64,000 bases of DNA. Source: Zygaena filipendulae. Taxonomy: Eukaryota; Arthropoda; Insecta; Lepidoptera; Zygaenidae. Position numbers and translations under genes: made by a program. Under the pieces are notes generated by a model. It searched no databases. It was not told where the DNA came from and saw only the letters and a list, made by a program, of their open reading frames with translations. Below, in pieces: positions 42,020-54,500 of the stretch; positions within the stretch are counted from its first letter, which is position 1; every line of letters starts with the position of its first letter. Location: assembly GCA_907165275.2 (NCBI GenBank), contig OU015672.1, positions 4,508,501-4,572,500 of the forward strand. The letters are read 5' to 3'.

Positions 42020-43040
42020 TTTATTCCAATACATCGTAACATAGTATTATAAAAGAAAAATGATGGCCCTGCCTCGATTATAGGTGTCAATAACATGCAC
42101 AAAAAAGAAGAAGCAAATGCGAAAATAACTCTGTCTGTCTGTTACACTTTCACGCCTTAACGGCTGAACCGATCATCATGAAATTTTGCATACACGTTGT
42201 CAGGGATACAGAGGACATATGGTACGCGGAATTCACGCGGAAATTAACACGAGTGAAACCACGGGGAACAGCGAGTAATAAACCAAAATACTCACTTTCC
42301 ATACTCAAAGAAATCCCTAACAATGATTGATTTATTTCAACACATTAATGAAAATACTTATTTATTAGTAAGAAAATAAAGAAAGAAAGTAAGTAAATTT
42401 AAGAAGAAACAGTTAAATAAGAAAACATAATTTAATATTGTCAAGCCCGGTAATTTTGATATAGGTAGCAGGTGGTACACATAAAAGAACGGTAACGGCT
42501 CTTACCTAATTTTACATATTATTGGTATTTAAATAAGGTTCTATTCTATATATCCCGAAAAATTGCTGAAAAACGCGATTTTACACAAAAATCATTCTTT
42601 CCGAAAAGGTACTTGTAAAGTTTAACTAGAGAAGTGTTGTCTTAGCCACTCAACAACAGATGGCAGTATACAAAAATGTCCCCGAGGGAATTAAGTTATC
42701 CCACCGCTGCGCCGCCGTCTAGATATTGCCTATCTATGATGAAGTACACTCAATTAAGCATTCCTTGTTTCACTACGTTATAATATCTTTATTCAACAAA
42801 CGTACAATAAAAGCGTTTTGTTTTTACGGCACTCGTTTCCGAACTCTCGATTGAGGAAATCCTCGAATTTGTGTGGATACCTATAGGCGTTTCACTCGTA
42901 AAATGTTTGGAGTGAATCCGGTTTATTGATTTATTTATTATTTTCTACTTGTATTTTATGTGTGATACAATTTTTTCGTCTACCTAAACTAATATAGATA
43001 ACAAAGAGTAAAGTCTTGTAAAGTTATTAAATGTTTGTTA
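42020..43040. other. Centre of inverted duplication
   Basis: A Helitron-like copy at 42110-42275 (TTACACTTTCACGCCTTAAC to GGGGAACAGCGAG) is followed by sequence without recognisable genes. GTTGTCTTAGCCACTCAAC at 42639-42657 and CAACAGATGGCAG resemble SINE/hAT words. Confidence 0.35.
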
Positions 43041-43041
43041 G

Positions 43042-43215
43042 TATGGTATGGATGGATGTTTGTTACTCTTTCACGCAAAAACTACTGGATGGATTTAAAT
43101 GAAACTTTACAATAATATAGCTTATACATCAGATTAACACATAGGGTACTTTTTATCGCGGAATTCCCGCGGGAACTCTGAAATTAACGCGGGTGAAACC
43201 GCGGGGCACAACTAG
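43042..43215 (+). mobile_element. Helitron-like element in right arm
   Basis: Reverse-complement twin of 41817-41990. It ends CGCGGGGCACAACTAG. Its 5' terminus differs from the left twin, so duplication ended inside the element. Confidence 0.7.
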
Positions 43216-43344
43216 TATATAATAATATGAAGTAGGTATATTATGCCACGATAGCTTGGTTTCCACGACACAAGCTTATAGCTTAGTGTGGTATCAAGTA
43301 GATCTGTGTCATGTCTGTTGTGATCACAAACTGCAATAAATAAA

Positions 43345-45430
43345 TAAATAAATAACAATTCCGCGGGAACTTCGAAATTATCGCGGGTGAAACCGCGCGG
43401 GACAGCTAGTATTAATATAAAATGATACGCAGAAAAATATTCTTTTGAACGCCGCCCCGTTCGATCGCGTCCTTTTCAACTGCGCTATCAGATATGGAGG
43501 TACCGCAGGTATCTCGTGTTTTTGTCGGTTCCTAAAAATGTGGGCTCAGTCAGTTTTCGAACGTATTTTAACGGTTTTTTTTTTCGTGTAGGTAGAATAA
43601 AGATTAATCTACCTATTTTTGGATTACACACTGTGCAGATACAGTTCAAAACTTAACGACTCTATAAAAATGTTTAAAAAAAACATACTACAGTCAAATT
43701 GAGAACATTTGTACTTTTTTGAAGTCAGTAATTAATATTGTACTTATATGTATTACACTCATTGATATAGTATAGGATGTACTATAGATATAGGATAAAG
43801 CAAAATCGCTTTTTGCGTAGGCACATAATATTATGTTAATGGGCCGTATATATAGTTCTTTTAAACTACGCAACAGATTTTGATGCAGTTCATAGTGTGA
43901 AAGCAAAATAATAATTTAAATTGCTCGTGTATTAATAAACAAGGTATCTATACAATTATTAATCAGAACAAATGAACAAGTTTGTGGTGACACTATCTCT
44001 ATTAAAATCAATCATCACTACAAAACAAATTAAAATAAGTTTTAGACTTAAAGGCAATGAACATACAGTTTAGTTTCGATACCTCAAATTAGGTAATACA
44101 AATATGGGATTCATATATGTATGACGTGAAGGTCGAGTAGGTACATAGCGTCCGCACTGCGCATCATTCGCCTTGTCATGAGCTAATGGCTATTTGACGT
44201 GTGTGTAAACAATTATAAAAAAATATTGCGGAGCAACGGCTAAACACCCGTTGTGACTCAATTACTATGTCCATAACTTTATCATAATTAAAATTAGAAC
44301 GTAATGCAGCGGCGTAGCGCGTAGGTGTATGCGTTGTTGGATGTAACATAAGGTGTCTCAAAGGTAATTTATATTTGATTTAAAATTTACATTAAAACTT
44401 TCTTTTAAGATACCTTATACAACAGAGACTGATTTGAATCAGTTAATTTGAGACCAGAACCTATAAAGTGTAAACCCTATCTGACCACAGACTGTGTTGA
44501 AAATCTCTTTACTTTTGTACCTACTTTTAAATTTTAATTTTGAATTGGCTCTTTTTGTTAGTCATTTCATAAATTTTTATAATTATAATATATTTATTCA
44601 TATCCGAATCATATTGGAAGTTCGCTAGGTCTAAATTAGTGTTAATTTAATGTTTTTACTCGAAATCATAATACATCGTCTCCCCGTAGCAGACACGTAG
44701 CATGCCTTTTATTTCGTAGCAACGTGCTACGAACAAGACGTATTTTGCTACGAACTAACCCAAGACATTATTTTATTGTAATGGGCATGTGGACAAATTT
44801 TTATTTTTTAGTCCGTCTTGTAGATTATTAAAACATATTAGACACGTATTTTTTCTTTTTTTACGTAATCAAAAAATAACGGCGATATATTGAGTTGAAA
44901 TTTCGCATGACGTCACTATTCGGACAGTTTGTATGGCGGTTTTATTGGTGAGTGACGACACGGCCCACTCACCCTAAACTTTAATGCGCTTTATCTCTGT
45001 ATATTTTAAATTATTTTTTTATATTCTAACTGACGGACTAATTAGAATTTTGATTTTCAAAAGTAGTCCACATCCTTATTTGACTGTGCTGCTGATGTTA
45101 TTATAAGAATAAAATCTTTTAATATTAAGAAACACATTTTCATGTATATAAAACTTAATATCAGACGTAATTACTACGACTTGGCGGGGCAACTGGCACT
45201 GCAATCACACTTTTTATTACCACAGATTTTGAGGGTAAAATGAATAACATAATATTATTGTACCTATACCGCATAAGTTTTTGAGACCAATCTAGGTAAA
45301 AACTTGGTTCATACACTTTTTCTTTGACCTTTAAACGTTTTTAACCCAAAATCTATGGTACGTATATATAATTAGTCGTGATTCTGGAAGGTTTATGGTT
45401 TTGTTTACTGATATGAAATGGTGTTTGTTG
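43345..45430. other. Region upstream of the SLC6 first coding exon
   Basis: A Helitron-like 3' end (43352-43409), AT-rich sequence, a GCTACG-rich patch at 44685-44760 and a TGACGTCA-type MITE (44781-45077) are present. No clear TATA box or 5' exon was found, although the transporter's promoter may be here or further upstream. Confidence 0.4.
44781..45077 (+). mobile_element. TGACGTCA-containing MITE, copy 3
   Basis: It starts GGGCATGTGGACAAATTTTT and ends AAGTAGTCCACATCC. One TGACGTCAC core (about 44909) is intact; the second reads TGACGACAC. It lies 430 bp upstream of the SLC6 start codon. Confidence 0.75.
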
Positions 45431-45506
45431 ACAGGGACGGTGGTGTGGTATCTGGTGGTATCAGTTGGAGGGTATCGGGTACAGGGTAGTTGGGTAAGAG
45501 GGCGGT

Positions 45507-45570
45507 ATGGCGGGCATGCCCATACTGGGGAACAGCGTCGGCGCCGGGGAACTCCACGACGTCGACCGAG
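45507..45570 (+). CDS. SLC6 exon 1 (start)
   Basis: Codes [21 protein letters not shown] plus one base. Donor GAG/GTAACA. The exon may begin at 45435 after TTGACAG, giving a 72-bp 5' UTR piece with an in-frame TAA at 45495. Confidence 0.8.
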
Positions 45571-48500
45571 GTAACAATCTATCTATACATATAAAATGCG
45601 TTGTCCTGAATGACTGATGGATCAATGCACAGCCTAAACCGCTGATCGTAGAGATCTGAAACTTGGAGGATGTGTTCTTTGTATGACGTAGGCATCCGAT
45701 AAGAAAGGATTTGTGAAAATTCAACCCCTCAGGGGATGAAAAGGGGTTGCAAAGTTTGTATGGAACAATTCCGCGGGAACTTCGAAATTATCGCGGGTGA
45801 AACCGCGAGGGACAGCTAGTCCTAACTATATTCCTTACAATTGTAAATCCAAAAGTGAGTTTGTTTGTTTCTTACGCTTTCACACCTAACCACTTAAGCA
45901 ATTATGATAAAATTTTGCGTATACACGTCGTCAGGGGAACAGAAAAGCACATAAGGTACTTCTTATTCCGGAATTGCCGCGGGAACTCCGAAGCACGCGG
46001 CGGGGAACAACTTGTCATAATATTATAAATGCGAAAATGAGTTTTTCATTTGTTTGTTACGATTTCACGCACAGGCGTCTTTACCTATGGTGCAGGGTGT
46101 GCGTTGCACATGGGCGCAGCGGCCCTAGGGGGCGCCGAGCGCCGCTCACTACGGAAATTTCTTCTTCAAAAATCTTCAAATAATAAAGTTTATTATCGAT
46201 TGGGGAAAGACAAGTTGTGTTAACTTGATGTGCTGTTCGTCTTGTACTTTGCACCCATTCCATTTTGACCGTGCGCTTACTAGGGGGCGCTAAGGTAATG
46301 GTTGCACACGGGCGCTACATGGGCTAGAGACGCCACTGATTTCACGCCATAAAATTTTACGTACAGAAAAGGACATAAGTTTTATACCGACAGTACCTAT
46401 CATGTGGACAGTACCGTTGGTGTAGTGGTTAGTCGGATGTTACGGGTTCGACCCGCATTAGTTTCCGAATTCCAGCGGGAGTTCCCGTGTAAATATCCCA
46501 AACTAAGAGTGCTTGTACTGTAAGTAGCAGATATTGGAATAAACGCCAATTTACATCACAAAAATGTTTACCCTGATGCTGAGATCGAATCCGCGACATC
46601 ATGGCGAGGCAGTTTAGTTATCTTAATACTATATCAATACTGCCGTAGATATGATACTAGCTGTCCCCCGCGGTTTCACCCACGGTATTTCGGAACAAAA
46701 AGTACCGTAGAATAAGCGAAAGAATTTTCAAAATCGGTAGTAGATCCAAAGATTATATAGATATAACTAATGATGCTTTTTTTATATACATAGGTTTAAT
46801 CCTAATAAGGGACTTTGTTGCAAGCATTGGACGTACGGGTCGTTTGATGAACGGTTACTGTTTGTTCTACAGGCCGCGATTTTCCTGTGTACATATGCCT
46901 GCCCACTTGATGTTTACTCTCTTTATTTGAACAATCTGTCTCTTTGAATCCCCTCTTCCGATTAGGCAAAACTTTGCAGTGTTAACTAACACCTCTTTTA
47001 TTGAAGGCAATTTGAACTTTTATGTGAAACATGTGAAAAACTATACAAGTTCAACATTAGTATGAACTCGAAATGTGTTCTCGTAATGAGAGTTATAGAT
47101 AACCAGGGGCGGATCCAGGGGGGGGGCACTGGGGGCAATTGCCCCCCCTGAAGACCTAAATAGGTACCTACTTTAATTAGACCTTAGAAAAATCTTCGCA
47201 AGGTTGTGGCTTTTCACCAAAGTTTCATCGTAATTTGAATAGAAATATACGAATGAACCTGAATGAACGAACAAATATTCATTTTTAAAACTCTATAAAT
47301 TATTAGTTCGTAACGAACCCCTATGGAAGTTTGTATCTATTATTGTAAAACAAACACAAAATCTGTCAATTCTTTCTCGTTAAAACAAATTTTCTGTTTT
47401 AAAACTACGTGGCGTATGGTATATTTCTCATTTAAAAGGAGAAGTTTCTGTGTTTGGCTGTATATATGTTTTTACAATTATCCTTATATATGTAGTTTCT
47501 CTATCCCTTTTCTTTAACTTCATCCAACATCCTTGAGACTTGGAAGTAAGCTATTGTGATTTCACTTCCCAAAACTAGTTGGTACCTAACTCTTCTACTT
47601 TTTCCACGTTCAAAGCAAATCTATCCATATTATTTATTTATATTATGTTATATTATGTAACTGACGAACTAAATGGAATTAATAGAATTTCGATTTTTAT
47701 TCCCCGTCATATTGTACCTCTGTGCTCAAAAAATAGTCGGCGACTTTTATCACGTGCGGTGCGCGATGAATTCGGATTTGGAAAAAAATTTGGGCAAATT
47801 TCCAAAATTTATCAAATTTTTCTTCTGTTGACTGTAAATTTTAAAATCTTCTATGGTCAAAAACATCTTTTTGTTTCAATAGTACCTATTTTTCCGTATC
47901 TCGTCATATGGACGAAAATTATTCACTTCTCTGAGTTTTCTGCGTTATTTCCCAAATTTTCTCCTCATTTTACTAATCCAAGGAGTAACCTTCTCCTTTT
48001 TGTTTACGCCGATGTGTGCTGTATGAATCTGACAGAAGAGTAATTGAAATTGAAAAAACTTTATTTGACACAACACAAAGATTTACAGCAGTTGGAGCGG
48101 CTGCAAAATGTGTGTGCTTTACATGTTCGCCAGGCGCACTACACATATTCTTTGTACCATCTTTAAAGTGCTGAGGGATCCCAAATCACCGACTTACTTC
48201 AAAGAAAGTTTCAGATTGCTTTATGTCGGTCGTGAAGCTACGTCAGGTAGTTAGGTAGTTCTTTGTTCTTCTGATCACGAAACACGTTTTTATCACATCA
48301 CATGTGCACCGCACCTCTGATGGTATTTTTTCTCAGTTTAGTAAAAAATCGCTATTAACCACTTCCCATTATTTTCCTATCACTCTAAGATACAAACCTA
48401 CAAAATTTTAATTTAAAGTTGTTAATTCAGGTCAGATTCGCTGGAACGTAAATTTTTCATTTTTTACTTTTATCTGTTGTAGCTTCTATGTAGATTATTT

Positions 48501-51500
48501 TATGCATGAAAGTATAAGTTGAAAATAATGAAATACTAAAAAAACTTTGATTTTACAGAGAATCGTACTCAAAAACCGCTATACCTACCTAAGCTCTACC
48601 GTTTTCGACACCACATTTTTTTTAAATATGAAAAACATAAAACTAAAAAGCTAAAAATAACAAAATACCGACTTAATCCATCAGACAAAAATACATATTG
48701 TAATACTATTGTTGGTTTGTGCTACCACTTTTTGATTTAAATTCGGTGCCAAGCCCGCTTACGTCTACCCACTTGGGTTGTTCAGCTCACAACGAACTCG
48801 TGGCGGGACTGGACTTAGCCCATGTACCTACGCCATATTTGGCTTGTCACCGACTTCAAATAATAATAGTAGTCAAGTGGTAGAATAAACCAATAATAAC
48901 TACTGGTACTGGTATAATAACTACTGGTAATAACTACCAAAAATAAACTTACGTGTATTTTTGACTGTTGGATAAAATCGATATTTTGTTATTTTTAGCT
49001 TTTAGTTTTGTGTTGTTGGAAGTCGGTTTTAATTTTTTTGTTAAAATTTTGTTTATTTCTTGCTTTCAAGTGAGTCCGTTTGTAAATTTATCTAAGTTAC
49101 TATAGCCTAATGTCAATTGCTCATCGCCTTTTACAAAATACTGCTTTTACCGACGGGACGACAGGGACGTTGATTGTTGAGGAGTTCTCCTGGTACGTCA
49201 TCATCAGTTCCACTTTACCATATACATTGTGACGAGCATAAATTATTTAGGAACCATATTAAAGTTAACGAATCGGAACTCGTGAAATACCTTTTATTGA
49301 GTAGTTCCGATGACCATCTGTGGTCTTCATCATCAGTTTCACTTCTTCAAATTTTGCTTTCCAAAAGCAAATAAACGATTTACTATAAAAAATACAAAAA
49401 TCGCTATAGGTGTGTCTGTAATTTTTGAAGAGTTCTCTTGATTTCTCCATGATTCCATCATCAGGTTCTCGATTTGGTGACAATGGGACCAATTTGGGAG
49501 TATACCCTTTCAAACAACAAAATCAATTTTCTAAATCGGTCCAATCGAAACCCGTGAAATACGTATTATTGTTGAGTAGTTCCGATGAACACTTGTGGTC
49601 TTCATGATCAGTTCCACTTCTTCAAATTTTGCTTTCCGAAAGCAAATGAACGATTTACTATAAAATATACCCAAATCGCTATAGGTGTGCCTATTATTTT
49701 TGAAGAGTTCCCACGATTTCCCCAAGATCTTTTGAGGATAATAAAGATTCTTAAACCATAAGATCCCATCATCAGATCCCACTTGGTCGCAATAGGACCT
49801 AATTGGGAGTATACGCTTTCAAACAAAAAATGAATTTTCGAAATCGTTCCAACCCTAGCTTCGAGTAATATAAAAAAAAAAACATACAGCCGAATGCGTA
49901 ACCTCCTCCTTTTTGGAAGTCGGTTAAAAAATCGCGAAACATACACACAGATAATATAATACATACATAAGCTCAATTCAGATGCTCTCAATATGAAGCA
50001 CTTAAATTTTATTAATGGACTTTTTTGTCTATCCTGTTAATTCAAAAATTTCATGGTGCAACCAAATTGCCTCCCCCTCAACCAAATCCTGGATCCGCCC
50101 CTGTAGATAACGCACAGAGAATAATGTAAATGTAGCTTCAAACCGTCGCAGTGCACAGACAAACCAGACTTGGTTTTTATTGCACTGCAAATATGTGAAT
50201 TTTTGTATTTGTACTTATTGGTTTAAAAAAAAACATTTTTTTTGCTAAAAAAAAAAAATTTTTGCCAAAAAAAAATTACGAACTTTATTACGAGTTTTTT
50301 CCAGTCTCAAATATATTTAAAAATACTACCTACTGATTAAATAAAAATTTGTAAGGTAATTTTAAGGAATTAAATTATTTGCAGTTTAATTGTGTTTACA
50401 ATAAACGAGAGTTTAAATCAATAATTAATTGATGATACTTCTGTAGTTTGAAATTGTTTTCCAAAATATACGTTTACATTATGAACACATACGTTAAAAA
50501 TAATAACTATGATTGGGAACTTTATATGGACCATACAACTAAGATTGTATTTATGTTTGTAGACGCGAGCAACAGGTCTCTGAGCAGCGCTAGTGGCTCG
50601 GGCCGCGGCTCTTCACCCAACCGATTACAGGTAACAACTCCCCAATACACGCTTTAATGGTAAAGTTATGTAGAAATTTAAATCAGAATGATTCATCACT
50701 GCATATCCCAAACCGCTAGCCATAAAAACTTGAAATTTGAACACAAAAAACACTAAGAAAAGAAAATTCAGTTTCAAATTCACTCTGATCTTTCCGCTGT
50801 TCTAAATAAGTTTCCGAGTTTGTTACGCATTCACGCCTTAATTGGATATAGATAAGCAATAACATGTTAACCCACAAAATTAAGTTATTTATTCAGAACC
50901 ATTTATTGAGAGTTAGGGCACGTTTTTTAATTATGTGTTTACCTTATTACATTGCTTAAGTATGTAACTAAATATTGAACATAAAAAATGTTGACACAAA
51001 ATGGCGCTCCTACTTTTAAAACACGATTTACTCAAAATTTCTCCAGTGTGGGTTAACACACTATAACTTATCTATGTCCAATTATTCAACCGATCATCAC
51101 GAAATCCAGCATACATGTTGTCAAGGATACAGAAAAGGATAGGGTAGGTACTTTAATTCCGGAGTTGAAACCGCAGGTAACAGCTAGTAGGTAAGTTATT
51201 GAAGTCCTTTTGTCATTCAAATAATGCAGGACCAACATGACGCGTCACCCAAACCCGAGCGAGACAGCGCACAGCCGCTGCGTGCTGGCAACTACGACAA
51301 GACTTATCCCGACACCAAAGTATCCACTATGGTGAGACATGCCAGTATCATTTAAGGAAATCTCAAATATGGGATAATTTTTTTAATATCAAAAATCGGT
51401 GTTATTGACCTACAAATAATAGATCAAAAGTTATGTCAAATGCACTCGCGTCGTTCTAACGGCTGAAAGCATTTAGCGGTAAGACTAGGTACATTTGCAA

Positions 51501-54500
51501 TTTTATACTTAATAATAAGATCGCCTTTTTGTCACGTAAAAGGTTAATTACGTGGGTACGTGCTTGAGATTTTAAAGTAAACAAGGTACAATAAAGTGTA
51601 TTCCTTACTATAAATTAGTAGGTGACTATGTGTGATAACTTGACAGACCTTATTTTTTTTACTAAAACCTACTTTTTTCCCATGGAGTCCCATAGAGGAA
51701 TGGGAAAAATTCATAACGCTTTTTCCTTACGTGGCGGTTTTTATCAGTTAACTCCTGCCGCAAGCCGTGTTGAACTTCGTTCCATTAATTAGATACAGTT
51801 TAATTAATCTTCCGTGAATGGTGCGATGTAACGTATTGTTTCCACCACAGACGTCGCTCAGTGGCAACGGCACCGGTGTGGTGACCCACACGGCACCGTC
51901 CTACGACGAACAGCGCGCCAGCCCCGCGCTGCTGAGCCGCGGCGCCGGCGCAGGCGGCACCCCGGGCGGAAAGAGCGCGAGAGATGATGGCTACTACTCC
52001 GCTGGCAGCACGCCCCGGGCGATAGGTAACTCAACATAGCTCAAGGAGTAAAACACTTTTTTTTATTTTGAACAGTCTAGACTCTAGGCGATTGACCACA
52101 ACTCACCTGATGATGAGTGCGGTCGAATATTGTAATCACCCGGCCAATTGCCGGAACACACCACTATAGGTGCTTAGCGACAGATTTTCAACTTTATGGT
52201 TCATAAAACTAATAATAAGTGTTGGAAGTACATATTATGTAGTAGGTATGTCTTTTCTCGAGTCAAAGAGAATATTATTATAATCACTGCGTCTCGAGTC
52301 TCAGAATGGAATCACTAGAAAAACAAACGATAATATCTACATTATTTGAATTTAAAATATTGAATATCAAAAGAATATTGGAAACACATAGCCCGTTAAA
52401 AATATATATATATTTATTACAATTTAATTTGTATGCAAGTAAATAAAATGAGGGAAAATAGCGCATTACCTATTAAAAAAAAGAAAAAGAAAAATAGGTT
52501 TATTGAGTTAAAAACACATAAATAAAAAAAATATACGGATTTAAATTATTATAGAGTAACTTTTTGCGTTGTAAACGGGGTATATAATAAACTAGGTAGG
52601 TAGATACATAAATAAATTAAGGATTTGGGGATTTTTCGATGTGGAGTCGGAAAATATCTCGCGGTTCCACGCGGTAATTTCGGGTTCTCGCGGGAATTAC
52701 AAATTACAGTATAGCCTATGTTACTAATGGTGAAAGAATTTTGGAAATCGGTCCAGTAGTTTTTGAGTTAAATCGAAAAAAAAACAAACAAAAATCAATT
52801 CTTTCCCCTTTATAATATTAGTTTGTGGGTATACAAATCAATTTAAAAAAAAATTGTGATCAAATTGTCTAGGTACCTAATCACGCGAATAAGTAAGCGG
52901 ACTTATTATTGTCATTGTTTTCTATCGGCCTTTACATTAAGCAGACAATAAATAAAATGGGGTTTGCAGTGAAACAATAACATCAAGTGAAGTGCCAATA
53001 TTATCGTCCACGGCTCACGGCTCCAGCGCTTGCCGAGCAGAAGTGGGATGAGGGTTCGGGAGAGCGTTGCACTCGACTTTATACAACCTTCTGACTTTTA
53101 ATATACCTATCTACTTATCCATTTTCTTCGTGTCTTGTTTGAAATTTTAATTTGTTGATACTCATGTTATTTACAGCAAAAAATGTAAATAATGCAATTA
53201 TGAAAACAGATTTAAAGAAAAAGTAAACTATACTTACCTATTACTTTCTTGATTAAAAAATACTTTCTTAAATAAATGCTGGTCTCAACTCTCAAACTTG
53301 TGTGCTGCAGGTACCAAACGACTGCTATGATACTTGAATATGCATATGCTTCCTTTTTTGAAAGTACATACCTACTTAGAAGATTTTATTTATTTATTCT
53401 TTATTGCACAGTACGTACAAATGACGAACTTAATGTCTAGCGGCATAATATAATTATAATGAATGAAAAACACTTTATTGAACACCACAATCAGTAGAAT
53501 AACTTAAAAAAAACGAATGAAACAGAAAGTATTAACTGACTCCAAACGACATATATAATATGTACTGAACAGAAAGTCAGGGGAAAACAGACTTTCACAA
53601 CACAAATACTTATTTGCTCTGGCGCAGGGATCGAACTCGTGTGACATCTGTTAGCCTATTATGTAACTTTTGTGGCTATCATATTTCAGTTTCAATCGGA
53701 AACATAGCGATTTTGTGATTCATTAATCATGTTTAGATAGCTTTAACTTTTAAAATATGTTTATTTTAGTTGATTGCTAGATATTGTAGGTGTCAAAATA
53801 TGCATATTGTAATCGCAAAACTGCCATGTTTTTGATTGCAACCGAAAAATTATAGAAACAAAAGTTACATAATAGCCACTCTGAAGAAAGATCAGCAGGG
53901 CGATTAATATGTAACTTTTGTTGCTATAATATTTCAGTTTCAATCAGAAAAATAGCGATTTTGTAATTAATTAAACATATTTAGGCATCTTTAACTTAAT
54001 ACCTATGTTTATTTAGGTTGATTATCTACTAGATATAGTAGGTGTCAAAACGTGCATATTACAATCGAAAATCCGCCATGCTTTTTATTGCAACCGAAAG
54101 GTCTGATGTAACAATTCCTTGACCACTAGACTAGTATAGTATTAAATATACTTATTTTCTGTGACTACACCGATGGTGCTGCAGTCAAATAAAAATAAAT
54201 TATACTTCCAGTTAAATTTAATATAAAGATCACATTAATTGCTTTTTGTTTGCTCAATTAGAAAAAATGAAGGTAAAAATGTTGTAAGTTACCAAAGACA
54301 TTTCATTTCAATTTTAACAATGCAAACACGGACATGTACCTACGTATACCTACCTACCTAAATTCTACATCCCACTACGACCACTGAATCTGAGCCTGTA
54401 TTTTTCGAAGGTAATTCTCTTGGGGAAACCATTTGACTTTGACGTGCAATCATACCTTTTGTTTTTTCTGTCAAGTAATTACTTTACTATCAATTCCAGG

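Larger units (their letters stand above)
41709..43323. repeat. Inverted duplication with 280-bp arms
   Basis: The left arm, about 41709-41990, and the right arm, about 43042-43323, are near-identical reverse complements. Each contains a SINE body (CACTAAGCTATAAGCTTGTG) joined at the same base to a Helitron-like end (CTAGTTGTGCCCCGCGG). The 1.05-kb centre has a third Helitron-like copy at 42110-42275. A single-copy junction duplicated in inverse orientation explains this best. Confidence 0.85.
47104..50103. mobile_element. 3.0-kb hAT element with nested repeats
   Basis: CAGGGGCGGATCCAGG and CCTGGATCCGCCCCTG are perfect 16-bp inverted ends. The 8-bp duplication TAGATAAC (47096-47103 and 50104-50111) is exact. 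The size is 3,000 bp. No hAT transposase is recognisable; the longest frame (47579-48043) matches nothing I know. It contains a LINE RT fragment (47995-48270) and a second copy of the composite repeat (48610-49930). It occupies most of SLC6 intron 1. Confidence 0.9.

Noticed and set aside
46424..46470. Possible tRNA gene
   Set aside because: A and B boxes are too close and no anticodon arm exists.
47579..48043. 154-codon open frame within the 3-kb hAT
   Set aside because: No hAT transposase motifs; Phe/Ile-rich; its end is only the LINE RT fragment ([12 protein letters not shown]). Not called as a gene.
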